From positions 186,001 to 250,000 of the forward strand of contig NW_019173963.1 in assembly GCF_001642475.1 (NCBI RefSeq): 64,000 nucleotides of DNA, in the 5' to 3' direction. Below are positions 31,147-42,766 of this stretch, piece after piece. The position numbers were made by a program, and so were the translations under genes. Source of the stretch: Fonsecaea monophora. Its lineage: Eukaryota > Ascomycota > Eurotiomycetes > Chaetothyriales > Herpotrichiellaceae. The first letter of the stretch is position 1. Every line of letters starts with the position of its first letter. Below the pieces are notes generated by a model. The model did no database searches, was not told the DNA's origin, and worked only from the letters and a program-made list of their open reading frames with translations.

Positions 31147-32794
31147 ATGTTTAGACAATCTGATCACGTAGAACACTCTCAACCTTACACCACCACAGAC
31201 GCGATGTGGGGACGTCCACTTGAGCCCTACAAGCCCATGGAATGCTTCGTGTACCGGGGTTCGGTCGCGGGCGGGATCCGGACAAAGCCACGTGAAGTTA
31301 AGGACGATCGCAATGGAGTGAATTCCCCAGGCAGTGGTACAGTCACTCCATCTGATCTTCTTTGTGAAGTGTCCGACTAACTTTTGGGTAGGCTCTTTGG
31401 CTCCGAGTACCAGTGGTGACCTCTTCCTGCAGAAGCCAATCTTTGATACTCAGTTTCCACGAAGCTCTTTATCTTGTCCGCCTGCTTTGAAAGAGTGTCA
31501 AACACCTCATATCAACTCGGATTCCAGAGCCGGTAAAGAGATCTTAGCCACGAAACTTCAGACTTCGTTCTGTCCTCTCCCTCCTATCGAAATCATGGAT
31601 TTTGGAGGCCCGATATACGATACGGCGTCTCGGACGTGGCCGATTTCATACTCAGTTTTCAACGATGGATCGATCGACGAAATCATCCACGCAGCCACCA
31701 TCCGTGCACCTGGAGACTTCAATAGCGAAGCATCGCACAAGGTATGAAATCTCCCACAAGCTCAGTGCCTCTGCTAACTGGTTAAGGTTTTCGGTGCAAT
31801 CCAGACCGTCACCCTAGCGGCTGGAAAGGCCTACATCAACATCTGTCATTGCCGACGGCCCGGTCGCACCCCTCCCCCTTCCTTCAACGGAATTTTGCTT
31901 TCTCATGACAGTGATTGCCACGAAACTGTGGGCTTTTCGGGCTTCTGGCTAGAAGGTTTCAAATTCGTGACAGCTGCACACTTTCTCTCGTCCAATCCAC
32001 CGTTGAGTGAGGAAGAGAAAAAAGATACACTGGACCTTCTCAAGTACGCTTCGCCGCCACCGTCCACCAGAGCCATGAGAGCCCGTGTTTCGTCACAATT
32101 TAGCTCCCAGGACTGCAACCACTATGAGCACCTGGTGGGTCAGCTCCATGTTCCACAAATCTACGATGTTCAGTTAGCAGACCATAATGAAGCCGCCGAC
32201 ATTGCCGTCTTCAGACTAGCGGTACACGAAACGAGACGACCCCAGGTATGGATCAAGAACAGCCAGCTCAGCTCCGCAGCTGCCAATTTTCCAGGCACAG
32301 TCCCCAGCATGGTCTTCTCTACGTACTACCCAGCTTCTGATTACCCCGTCAATCCGATAAACAATCTGTCGCCCGTTGAGAAGAAAGAGCAAGAGAATTG
32401 CACCAGATTCGAGTTGATGGTCAAAGAGCGGGTGCGCAAAGGCAAGCAGTGTGGAGACAACTCCGACCAGGTACACCTGCCCCGCTTCGAAGACATCTTC
32501 CATGCAAATTGCCGATCTATTGGGTTCGGGCATATCGCAGAACCCAGTCCACGGGATGTTTCGCATCGTGGCGCTGTTTTGCGTACCCACAGCATTCCTG
32601 GATTCGCAGGATGTTCCGGCGCAATGATTGGGTGTCTGGAGACTACTCATTGTCCTACTCCCGAAGGTCTGCTAGTCCCGAATTTGTCAGTTAAAATCAT
32701 CGGCATTTTCAAAGGCGAGAGCGGTGATTGTATGAACTACAATACTTTCAGCGCATTCACTCAGTGTGGCGTCGATAGCATAGTCAATTGCTAA
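31147..32794 (+). CDS. Trypsin-fold serine peptidase-like protein, three exons
   Basis: Proposed CDS is join(31147..31336, 31392..31741, 31787..32794), 515 residues. Intron 31337-31391 (GTACAG...TAG) has a GACTAAC branch site; intron 31742-31786 (GTATGA...AAG, 45 bp) has GCTAAC. Both restore frame. Residues about 180-515 read like a chymotrypsin-fold peptidase: FKFVTAAHFL (His245), AADIAVFRL (Asp318) and GFAGCSGAMIG (Ser457) fit the TAAH, D-I-A and GxSG motifs in the right order. Spacing is wider than in trypsin, so loops are longer. The first about 170 residues are unlike known domains. There is no signal peptide, so an intracellular role is likely. The triad looks complete, but activity is not proven; the whole could also be a pseudo-peptidase. 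The first-exon join is the weakest part of the model. Confidence 0.68.
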
Positions 32795-33055
32795 GTTGGA
32801 CGATACCTGTCAAATTGGTTGAGAAAACACTCTGGGGTTGTTTTCTTCCTCAAAAAGGAAATGAAGAAAAAGACTTCGAAAAGATAGTTCGAATCCGGGT
32901 TGCAGGGTCGACACAGAGTCAGAGTCACTCTAGGGGCAACGATAGATGAGAAAGCGGTTCGGTCTAGGGCTCAGCACCTAGTCGAGACGAGAACGGGCAA
33001 ACCGGAAACATTGGAACCCAAAAAGAAAGAAAGAAAGCCAAAGAAGAGAAAAAGG

Positions 33056-33079
33056 AAAAAAAAAAAAAAAAAAAAAAAA
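33056..33079. repeat. Poly-A tract (24 nt)
   Basis: Uninterrupted A-run on the plus strand at the end of an A/G-rich stretch (about 33017-33079). Confidence 0.9.
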
Positions 33080-33480
33080 TCATACGAAACAGAGAAAAGA
33101 AACTGGAGGCAGATGAACACCCAAGACAAGGGCAAGGCAAGACAAAGGCTGGGGCAAAAACTGTCTTGGATACATAATGAAAGGGTCGGAAGAGGCAAAC
33201 CCGCGGAGGGACACGGGGTTGGATTGAGATTGGACGTTGTTTGCACGTACGCAGGTCAAACTTTCCAGGAGGGCCTCTGAGTTGTACGTACCAGAGGCTC
33301 CACCGCGCGCGGCGGCGAGGGCGAGGGACGGATCCAGGCCAGAAGTTGTACCGGGGTTCTGTTGTTGACCGGCCAGTGCCATGATTAGAGTAGTGATAAT
33401 GCTAATGAAACCTGCAACCTGCAACCTGCCAACCAGCTAACCGGCTGAGCCAGCCCTTGCCTGCGCAACCTTGCCTTTTC

Positions 33481-33500
33481 GGATCGGATCGGATCGGATT
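33481..33500. repeat. GGATC tandem pentamer
   Basis: Three perfect GGATC copies followed by GGATT. Confidence 0.85.
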
Positions 33501-33574
33501 CCTGCGTGAGCCTTGACTACGGGGGATGCGTTTCAAGGCAAGTCGATTCTTTGAATCATTCTCTCCCCCCGCCA

Positions 33575-33600
33575 TGTGTGTGTGTGTGTGTGTGTGTGTG
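33575..33600. repeat. (TG)13 dinucleotide microsatellite
   Basis: Thirteen perfect TG units in non-coding sequence. Confidence 0.92.
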
Positions 33601-34052
33601 TTCCTGTCTTTCATGGCGTGTTTCTTTCAATCCACTCTTCGCCCCACCAATATGTCACTTTCCTTGTACCAACCAGAAGAAGAACATCTTCACCAAGGTC
33701 CAGTCTGCCTAGGCGAGGTGAATGACCTGGCGACCTCGCGGGTTGCGATGATCCCCTTCGCATTACATTGCACATTGCACCTGCACTTGGTAATTCGTCG
33801 CGTGTAGTTTGAGAATGGCCATATTAGGCTTGATTAAACCTCCGCTAGTCAAAGTTTAAGAAATTAAGCTTAGTTTCAGCCGAACGAAGCTTATACCGTG
33901 GAGGCCCTATGTGTATGAATGTGTCTCCACACTTGCCTCTTTGGAGTACTCCACCATGAAAAGAGAACGTCCTCGTCGAAATATTCGCCGCTTGCATGGC
34001 CATTCCTGGAGCTATAATAACGGACACTAACCGAATGAGCGGACTGCCCCAC

Positions 34053-35951
34053 TCAAGTAGCCGACTTTGCATTCAAGTTCCGGCCATTGTCGTACACCCG
34101 ATCACCTGTCCCGTTGATGATGTGGTTGATGGCGCTGAACGGCTTCCCATTTAGCCACTGCGTGGTCAAGTGGTTCATCTGGATGCCGGATCCCGTCGGT
34201 GTCTCAATGGCATTGTCAAGCTCGACCTGGTTGTCGAAATTGCAGTAGATCCCGAGGCCCTTCCCGACATGGGTGCTGACATGGTCCCCTACTTTGTACG
34301 ACGCATAGCCTTTGCCGCCAGAGGACTGTTGCCACGAGTTCTGGTCGGGGATGTCGTAGGGAATCTCCGACTGGTACATATAAACCTGGCCACCGTTACC
34401 ATTCCAAATGGTCTGGAACTTTTGAAAGTGCTCGACGAACAGGCCGTAGGCGACCACGTTCTGACCAGCAACCATCAGTCCATTCTCAGCTGAATTAACG
34501 GTCCAACCAACCGCCCCAGGGTTGCCGTGGTCTGCGCGCCAGATCCAGATGTTGTCGAGGATTACATTATTGGAGTTGATGGTGACGCAATTGAGTGTCG
34601 AGCCTGCTGCTGCTCCCCCAACGCGGCAGGAGAGATCGAACAATGCGGTGGGGTTTGTGCTGTGATCACTTGAACTGCTCGCATCCCCTACGACTAGAAG
34701 CTGGGAAGATCGTGTGGAACCTGCGTCGAAGATAATCCCACTGATAGATACGCCGTCGACGTCATCGATGACCATAGCCGGCGTGCCGTTGTCAGGGACT
34801 AATGTGGCCATCCCAAGACCTAAGATGACGGTGTCGGGGTATTTGACCTCGAGGCTTCTAGAGAGATGATAGACGCCGGGTGTGAGAATCAAGTGGTAGC
34901 CTTGGTGAAGGGCGTCGTTGATCGAGTCAGCAGTATCTGAAGTCGTTTTGGCAATATAGAATTGGCTGATGGGTAGCGTTGTGGCTGAGTCCTGGACTGT
35001 AGACCAGCTTGTCCCCTGGCTGTCCTTCTTCAACTTCGGCACTTGCACGGCGTAGTCGTTCTCAAAGATGAGATAGGGCTTTTCACGGATGACAGGGGTC
35101 TTATCAATCACCGTGAAAGGTTGATCGGGCCACGATCCGGATGGAGGTTGCTCGTCGCCGACAAAAACCATGTTCCAGACACCGCCAATCCATCTAATTA
35201 GCACCATGTCACGTTAGCGAGTGGCCATGAGACGCGGCTTCCAGCAGGAATAACGTCAATTTCTCAAAGTGGTTGTGCAGAAGGTCTGTGTCGTATTCGC
35301 ATCATATTTCTCACCCAATAGCGGAGCAGACCCGGGGGATTCGACGTGATTGAGGGATCGCTCCATTATCCGAGGCGATGGATGGACTTACTTTGTGAGA
35401 GTCGAATTGCGCGATACAAATTGCTGCTGGGAGCCGGAAATGATTTGGTTATCAATAGCCGAGTCTGCAATGAATCCCCCACTGGAATAGTTGGTCGGAT
35501 AGCGCCAGTCGAAGAGAAACAGCTGTCCGTGAACGATATGCACGCGGCGCAAGAAGGTCGCCTGAGAGACAGCCCAGCCGCTAATATCTCCGTTGGTCGT
35601 AGGGACGATGGAGAGATTTTCGACGCCACGCCAGAAGCTGTTCAGTGCCAGGCCTTCGGTACTGGTCGCCAACGATTGTACGCCACCTGTGATCGTCACA
35701 TCGTTCGGCGAATGCCCTAGTCCGTGGACGGTCATGTAGTAGCCCACGTCTACGTTGAGATTGTATGATCCCGGTTTGAAGAGATAGGCATGGCGTTCAG
35801 GACCGAATTGGTTGGTGTCCTGACCCTGGAAGATGGGGACTATGGTTGAGGTGATGTCAGCCATGGGCATCGACGGGTCGAAGATGTGCACATTGGGACC
35901 AAAGTCGACTGGGTTTGGGTTCGTTGGTGTGGGACGGGATGTTGATGTCAT
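34053..35951 (-). CDS. Right-handed parallel beta-helix protein (pectate-lyase-3/GH55-like superfamily), two exons
   Basis: CDS is complement(34053..35193, 35392..35951), 566 residues. The intron 35194-35391 (GTAAGT...TAG, 198 bp) joins NSTLTK to WIGGVWNMVF. The chain begins PNVHIFDPSMPMADI and contains RHAYLFKPGSYNLNVDVGYYMTVHGLG, FWRGVENLS, GQLFLFD, REKPYLIFE, LILTPGVYHLSRSLEV, TVILGLGMATLVPDNG, DDVDGVSISGIIFDAG, and IWIWRADHGN...GLFVEHFQKFQTIWNG. Repeated short beta-strands with Asn/Asp turns fit a beta-helix fold. From memory, very similar block order occurs in actinobacterial secreted proteins often mislabelled as coagulation factor 5/8 type or adenylyl cyclase. No signal peptide is visible at the chosen Met. 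A TATA box lies upstream at 36096-36103 and an apparent UTR intron (GTAAGG...TAG) lies between. Enzymatic activity, if any, is unknown. Confidence 0.8.
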
Positions 35952-36913
35952 GTTGCTTCGCCGCTCGAGTCTACAGTGTGAATAGTGAGTAGGAGGATGC
36001 CCTAGATGCTATGCTGTGAGGGAGTAGTTCGAAGTTCTTGCTCTCCTTACATGCAAGAGCCACAGAATGACCGATTAAGATAGCGCCAGGGAGCCTTTTT
36101 ATACTCGACAACAACCTACCTCTTTGTCTATTCGAGTGTTACAATGGTGGTCTCAATGCACCACCTTCTCTTCAGCTGCAGGGGCACTTGCCTCGTTCAA
36201 GCAACGCAGAGAGGGGAACCGAAGGCGGTCTAGCAGCAGCATCTAGGCTTCGATTGGAGATGGAGCATGTGGATATTTGCAGCAGGTCGTAACCCGCAGC
36301 CGTAGGCTCTTGTCCTCAGCTGAACGGTGATGATTCGCAAAAGAGCTCCTCATGCAGGGGGCTTGCAACCGGTCAAGAAAGTTTGCCTAGCTGCAGCCAG
36401 CCGGACAGAGCATGTCAGCTAGTCGATCCGTGTGTGGGACAAGCTCGTGTCTGTTGGTTGTCATGCGGACAAGAGTAGCTGAAGCAACACGAGGTTTGAG
36501 AGTTGAAGAGTGGAAGCTGAGAGGACCATCAAAGGGCGAGTTTCGTCTTGGCGCAACACGTGATCTTAGGGTCTTCGGCAGACTTTCCTTGTTTGGTGTC
36601 CAAGTGTCGGCCTTGTCAGCCTCATTCAGCCTTGTCTTTGTGGAATAAAAGTACGCAAAGTAAAGAGTCGACGTGCGAGAATGGGAGTTGAGCTGTTTTT
36701 CATTGCTTCAGTATAAATTGTACATATGTATGCATGCATCTTCCCTCCGCGCAAATCCATTGAGCGAGGTGTGTCATCGTAGTCGTCGTCGTCCCTGGTC
36801 GTGCATACATGCTCTTCTCCTCATGTCATCGGTCGCGGGCAGCCAAATCGACAACAAAACCTTCTCTTAGATGATCATACAAAATCCCCAACACAAGAAT
36901 CATCCCAGGTTAT
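35952..36913. promoter_or_regulatory. Promoter of beta-helix gene / 3' flank of Zn2Cys6 regulator
   Basis: 962 bp between two minus-strand genes. Near its left end, reading the minus strand, are TATAAAAA, then GCTCTTGCAT followed by GTAAGG and an acceptor ACTGTAG about 77 bp later, just before the ATG: a probable 5' UTR intron at about 35972-36050. The remainder shows nothing conserved. Confidence 0.5.
36096..36103 (-). promoter_or_regulatory. TATA box (TATAAAAA) of beta-helix gene
   Basis: TATAAAAA on the minus strand about 145 bp before the ATG at 35951 and upstream of a probable UTR intron. Confidence 0.6.
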
Positions 36914-39364
36914 TCAGCCACGATATGGCATCTGGCCATCAAAGTCTTGCATGATCATATCCCACTGTGCCCAGTCCATGGGCATATCCCCCACATCCAG
37001 GTCTTGCGCCAATGTCGGCTGCGACGCGAGCATAATGCCGTCTCCCGCAAGAGGTGTCGGGATGGGCTGAAATGCTGGGAGCGGCAGCTGACACGGAGCC
37101 CCCGCGCCGCCAGAGAAACCACCCATAGGGAGTTGGGAAGTATCGAAGTTGCTGGACGATTGCTCCGACAAGGGAGCAGTGTCCCACCCAATCCCAGTCG
37201 AGTATTGTTCGCTGCTCTTGTCACCGACGGCCGCACTATCGACATTTTCGGGCGCATTGACTGACGAACCCGTAGCGGCCGTCGTTGCACGCATGAGCGG
37301 CCCACTTTCGCGCTGTTCGCGGAGGATCCTAATATACTCGGGCGTCACCTTCGGGAAAACACCACGGGTAGTCTCGCGCAGTGCAGCTTCCCTTGCGCTA
37401 TAGGCTTTGAGACATAGACTTCCGACTGCGACATGCAAGGGCTTTTTGTAATCAGTCACAAACTGAGGATGATGCCGGTAGATCTCGTCGATCTCTTGCC
37501 ATGCCTTGTCGACTTCGTCGCCAAGTGTGCGTTCTTTGAGTTCGTTGAGAATGTAGATGAAGGCTTGCCATGCAAAGAAGACTCTGGTGTGCCACATAAA
37601 CCTCCGCAACTGCTTGGACGAATGGGCCAAATTGATGCCTTCGAGAAGTTTCATCGAGATGTTCCAGAGATATTCTTTTTCAGAAGGAGGCACATCCTTT
37701 TCTTTGGCCCATTTGCGGGGATGGTGAGCCATGAGCCTCATGCTGTTGATGGCTCCTCTCCCGATTATGATCGCCATGAATTGTATGGGATTGGACGGGT
37801 CGCAGTATCTCAGAAACTTTTCTTCCAGTCGCTGTTCCAGCTCGTTGATAAAGGCATCCCTCTCTTCCAGGTAACTGCTAAAGGGCGAGTCAATGCGCAG
37901 GTGCTCAAGAGCCACAGTCGATCTCTGCTTGAACTTCTCCTTCCAGAAATTACCGAGCTCGCAGCGCAGAAGGCATGATATCATCTCCGTAGGTCGTGTG
38001 TGGGAGACTGGCGGCTCCTTCATATCCGGGTAAATGTCCTCGTCGTTGACATTGCTGGGTATCAGCGTATCAGACATGGAGAAATCACCGGATCGACCAG
38101 AGCCACTGAGTTCTGCTGACCGGAAATCCAAGGTCGTGATTTGCCACCACAGACGTCGACGCATTTCCGTCTCAAACGGCGAGACCCCCAGGCTCGTTCC
38201 ATCGCGATGAAGTCCCATGCCCTGCCCGATGCGACTAGCCACCCCGGCCAAAGTCCAAGTGGTTCGGGCATCGTAGTCTTCGCGCATGGTCAAAAGGTAG
38301 AGGAAGAACGCCTGGAGGACCACCAGCTCTGACGTTGCCATGAATCTCGCCCTGGCAAGGGCTTTACGGGTCGCGTGTCGGTATCTTGCGAGCAGGATCT
38401 TTCGAGGCTCACCAAGCTTCATTTCACACTCGTCATCGTCGATCGAGTAGACGGCTGAGCTGTAGATGGCAAACATCAGTGCCTCGAAACCTCGCGGTAT
38501 GCTATCGAGATGTGAGGAGGCTTGAACCAGTGTCTTATGGAGAGTTGGTTGATGAATCAGCTTGGACATTGGATTGATATTATCCAGGAAGATTTGCCAC
38601 AGGACGAGGATATTAGTGGACGAGGGGTGTAATTGCTGGACCGGATTGCTAGAGGGGGTATAGCCGAGAATGAAGTCGGCGCTCTCTTCGATGGGAGAGC
38701 CGATTTCATCCTCGTCCTCGGAATACTCGGCGATAGCTTCATTGGGTTGTCGGAACTACAGAAGCCAGATCAGCCATTCACCATCGACGATACAGAGAAC
38801 ACGCCCCGAGGACAAGATCTGTGTCTCTGGATAAGAAACTTTTTTTCCCCGCTCGAAACGCGAGAAGCCCTGGCAAAAGTTGAGAAATCTCACCTCGTCA
38901 GATACACTTGCCCAAAGAGGGTTTTCAATGAAGCGGGATTTCCCTTGGTCCACAATTAACTGGCCGGATTTCTTGAGCTCGGGCGGGTACGCAGCGAAGA
39001 TTTCGCGCTGCTTTCTGATGACAGTTTCTGCGGCAGGGCTTAGCTGCTGTGGAGAGCCTAGACGCTGCGAGGTCAAAGGACTCTCAACCGTTGTCAACGC
39101 CAAAGGCACAGTGGGAGTGAGCTCATTGTCGATATCAACGCCTTTGCTCCTGAGGAGTTCTTCGCACTTCTTGAGTCGGGCAAGCAGCAGCTCCTCATGT
39201 GTACGTTTCTTCCTGCGGCGAGGGGCAGGCGGAATACGGAAGATACATTCCACATTTGACTTGGCGCAATTCGAGCAGGGGCTCTGCTTGTCGCATTTGA
39301 CCTTGCGCTCAAAGCACCGAATGCAGGAGAATGCCTTTCCCGGAGAAGGTCCAGCGGCGCTCAT
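36914..39364 (-). CDS. Zn2Cys6 fungal transcription factor, two exons
   Basis: CDS is complement(36914..38755, 38894..39364), 770 residues. The DNA-binding domain is at the extreme N-terminus with the six cysteines at 14, 17, 24, 30, 33 and 40 (C-X2-C-X6-C-X5-C-X2-C-X6-C). A basic linker RRRKKR and a heptad-like dimerisation helix ELLLARLKKCEELLRSKG follow. The middle region is the fungal-specific TF domain, with the signature TWTLAGVASRIGQGMGLHRDG and MRRRLWWQITTLD about residues 270-330. The C-terminus is Ser/Pro/Gln-rich and ends acidic, a possible activation domain. The intron 38756-38893 (GTGAGA...TAG, 138 bp) joins WASVSDE to FRQPNEAIAEYSEDEDE. Its only same-strand downstream neighbour is the beta-helix gene, so a pathway-specific role there is possible but unproven. 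Targets are unknown. Confidence 0.9.
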
Positions 39365-40893
39365 GTCTTCAGCCAGATGTTCTTAGAGACATGCAGGTGA
39401 AGAAGACGCCTGATTTCCGCGTGATTTTGGGGAATTGCCTGCGCGAGTGACAAAGGGAGGGTAGCACCATGCGAACTATCATGTCGATCCTCAACGGGAA
39501 AGAAAGTAGTAAATCTAAGCAGAGAAAGAAATGCAACTCTACTTCAAAATTTGCTGATATATAAGATGGACGATGTGGGAAGAATAATGGTTATTGGCTG
39601 GACTTGAAGCTGCAGCTGGACATGAAAAATTCAGGCAGCCGGCAAATTGGACGCAGGGTAGAGAAGGTCATTGACCACTTTGGCGATTGAGGAAGCGAAG
39701 AAGATACGAAGCAGATACGAACAGCCAACAGATCTGTGCCAAGTAACACGTGACACACTCAGACATTGATGGGATGCACGTGATATATTAGTCAGTAGGT
39801 ACATGCGTATCCACTGGCACCTTTCGCGTTGGGTCATATATCGAGTACGCGTATTAATGCGCGTAGAGAACTTGACCGCGTTCTTGATCAGTCTCCCTTC
39901 TCTCGACCACTCTCAGTCTTTTCCTTCATCGTCTTCTCAAGAGAATATATAAGTCCGACTCAATCTAATTAAATGCCCTGATATTGCCCTGCGGATCTGC
40001 AGCCTGTTGTTCCTAGTCACCCAACTAGGCCACGAAGAAGCTCTGGTGGATTCAATAGCCAATGAATCTGCAAATTGCACCAACGTTTGTGCCCACTCAG
40101 CAGTGGTTGAGGGACGAAGATCTTCGCTACTGGTCATTTCCACCCTCGTGTACGGTGTGGGGTTATGCACTTCGGACCGACTTTGATCGTCCCCTCACTG
40201 TCAAAACAATGGTGATACACGTCCTTCAAAGATGACTTTCTCATTATTTGTCCACATCTTGCCTATGAACTTTGCCTTAGCTACAGGCAATGGAGTTTCC
40301 CTCGAGTCAGGCGACCGAGTTACACCATCCATCCACTTTTCAGCAAAGACTCGACTTGGCTATGCCCAGTCCCTCAAGCTTGAGCTAGCAGGTGCCCCAA
40401 AAGCTGGGGTTCTTCAGTACGCTCGCCTGCTGATCCTTCTTCAAAAACATGGCCCAACTGGCGGGGTTGTTTCCATGCCATCCAGTTCCGCACGGTAGGT
40501 TGGACTATTTATCTTTGAGTGTGGACCGCTCAATCTGTGAAGCCTCGTTCTCGGAAGTTGGACCAAATATTGCTGCTCGGGCGAAGGCTTTTGTCCGCTT
40601 CTTGTGCTTTTCCAACCCCAATCTCGGGGCATTTGGCACCAAGAGCACAACAATCGGAAGTTATGCGCCGAATCACATCCAACAACAATCATCCTCAGCC
40701 TTGCATACTTGAAGCAATCCCAGATTTTTAGTGGTGGTCGATCTGTTGCTATTGGACAGGCCCACCAGTATCTGTGCGACGAGCGGGTATATGTCTGGAA
40801 AACATTTCCCATATTCCTCTTTCCCCTGCTCTTGATGGCAGTTCTTGAGAAGTCCCGTAGCTGTTTGTTGTCAACCCCAGCACAGTTCTCATC
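39365..40893. other. Divergent region between regulator and coiled-coil gene
   Basis: 1.53 kb. It holds the regulator's promoter on the left and that of the coiled-coil protein on the right. ORFs within it (39937-40170 minus, 40232-40498 plus, 40441-40956 minus) lack recognisable domains. Nothing else is seen. Confidence 0.4.
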
Positions 40894-42766
40894 ATGTCGG
40901 TCACTAATCCCAGGCGGTGTGAAGGCGACATCAGCGATGCCGCAAAAGTGATTCACGCACTGCTACAGAATTTGAAATTGCACAAAGGCGCCAAACGAAA
41001 GCACAAGGTCGACTTGCAATATCTACAACACTACCTACTTCCCAAACTTCATCTAATGGGAGGTTATGTCAGAGATATTCTTGATTGCGACGACCATCCG
41101 CGCAAAGCTGAGTGGGAGGCTGATCTGGCAGCGCTCGGGCAAGCCTGGCAAAACTTCGAAGAATATCTCAAAAGCCGACATGGCCTGTTACTTGAGCGCC
41201 CTGACCACGACTGTGCGACGGACGACCTCGCCGCCTGGACTTGGGATGAGCTCTCTGTGGAAATCGAACATGTGAAGCAAACGGCCCAAGCCGCTTTGGA
41301 CGACATGGATCGACTCATTCTCCTCGAGATATGGTATGTTAGCTCACCCTCGAAACAGTTATATGCGGAAATTGGCTGACAAGGGCACCTTCAGCGAGAG
41401 ATTTGGCCTCGTCTTGCCCCGGCTTGACACCATGTTCGAGAAGATTGAGAGTTACGGCGACTGCGTGTCGACCTATCGGAAAGACGTCCAGGAAGTGCTC
41501 TGGACAATTCGATCCAACAAGCAAGACTTTAAGTCGCTGAAGGGTTTACTTGAACGGAGAATGGCCGATCTTGTGCAGAGAATCGGTGATAGCCAAAGCG
41601 CTATTGAAGCCCTCAAATCGCAACTGCAATTCATGTCAGAGAAGCTGAACCTGTTGCTCGCCCAGCTTTCTCGACAGCGCAAAAGCTGCGAGACCAAGGC
41701 TGACAGGAAGTACCTGGACCAGCTGTGTAAGGAGGTCAAGAAGCAGACCGCCTCGGTCGCACGTCTGAGGTCTTCGGTCGACGAGACCTCGGGCGTCATG
41801 GCTGAGTTCTTGCGCGCCTCGGGGGAACCGGACGTCGGAAAGGAGAATTCGCACTGGTTTAGCAGGATGACGTCGTCTCTCGAGAGGCTCTGCGACGTCC
41901 TTAAGCGACAGGCCTCCATCTTCATGTTTTGGAGACGGGCGAAATCTACAGACGAACCTTCCGGCGATCACAAGGTTAGCGAGATCCCTGATAGCGCACC
42001 AGAGCCTCAGAAGGAATCTCCGGACACGAAAGAAGTCGAGGATGGCGATTCTGTGTATTCAACGACGCCTGACGAGCATTCGCCTCCCGTCTTGAACGAG
42101 AACCCCGATCCCGTTCTATCGGAGACCAGCACTTCGCCCTCGGAGATGGCACTGGAAGCTCCTCCGTTCCAGGAGAAGACTGCAGGAATCCGCATTCGAG
42201 ACCTGGCCATCCTCCTTGCTTCACCCGATGAAGACGATGAAGAAGAAGAGGAGGAGGAGGAAATGAAGGAAGAGGAAGAAGAAGGAGAAGCAGCGGGAAC
42301 AACCAACGCAGGCGTCGCGATGACCTCCGTGCCTCCTCTTCCACGCAGATCCTCCGCCCGAAGAAGATCCTCTGTCAGGAAATCCTATCAGTACGTGCTG
42401 CGGACCGCGGCCTCCACCCAACGCCAATCTTTCTCTCTCTCGGCCGTGCCAGAGTACTTGAGTCCTGCCGCCGCTGGCGCCATGGCAAAGTCACGGAGGA
42501 TGTCACGCGCACAACTTTCGACCTCTTCGTCATGGTCCTCTATGTCCTTGGCCATGTCATCGTCCGAGGCCGATTCTCCGTGTCCAGACTTCGCGGCACA
42601 GGCCTCGTTGCCGTCACCACCTTCGTCCGTCTATGATGAGTCTTTTCCTCCGGAGACGACGCACCGGCACACTGTCGCCACGGTGCAGGACAGAGCCCTG
42701 GCGTTGTCGCTGCTTGAGCAGCTTGAGAAGCGGTTCAGCTTAACGGTCGTGACGGCGTGCAACTGA
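40894..42766 (+). CDS. Unknown coiled-coil protein with acidic run, two exons
   Basis: Proposed CDS is join(40894..41333, 41395..42766), 603 residues. The intron 41334-41394 (GTATGT...CAG, GCTGAC branch) joins LILLEI-C-ERFGLVLPRLD in frame. Residues 1 to about 145 are alpha-helical. Residues about 150-310 form a long coiled coil (KSLKGLLERRMADLVQRI, SEKLNLLLAQLSRQRK, LDQLCKEVKKQTASVARL). Then comes a hydrophilic Pro/Glu/Ser-rich region, an almost pure Glu/Asp run (DNA 42229-42292), an Arg/Ser stretch RRSSARRRSSVRKS, and a Ser-rich tail ending LEQLEKRFSLTVVTACN. I recognise no family. The basic-after-acidic pattern and lack of membrane segments suggest a nuclear or cytoskeletal scaffold, only as a guess. 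An AATAAA lies 69 bp after the stop. Confidence 0.65.
42229..42292 (+). repeat. GAA/GAG-rich coding stretch (acidic run)
   Basis: Almost uninterrupted GAA, GAG and GAT codons in the coiled-coil gene, giving a Glu/Asp run broken by one Met-Lys pair. Confidence 0.85.

Larger units (their letters stand above)
32795..34052. other. Low-complexity intergenic region
   Basis: 1.26 kb between the protease-like gene and the beta-helix gene (convergent). It holds a purine-rich stretch ending in a 24-nt A-run (33056-33079), GGATC tandem copies (33481-33500) and a (TG)13 microsatellite (33575-33600). A minus-strand frame at 33080-33424, starting near MALAGQQQNPG with a GTACGT donor, could be a small exon but is not supported further. 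Confidence 0.55.

Noticed and set aside
32881..32910. GTTCGAATCC, similar to a tRNA T-arm
   Set aside because: No A box or acceptor stem pairing is present upstream.
33080..33424. 114-codon minus-strand frame starting near MALAGQQQNPG
   Set aside because: A GTACGT donor follows the first 30 codons, but no matching downstream exon or family could be found.
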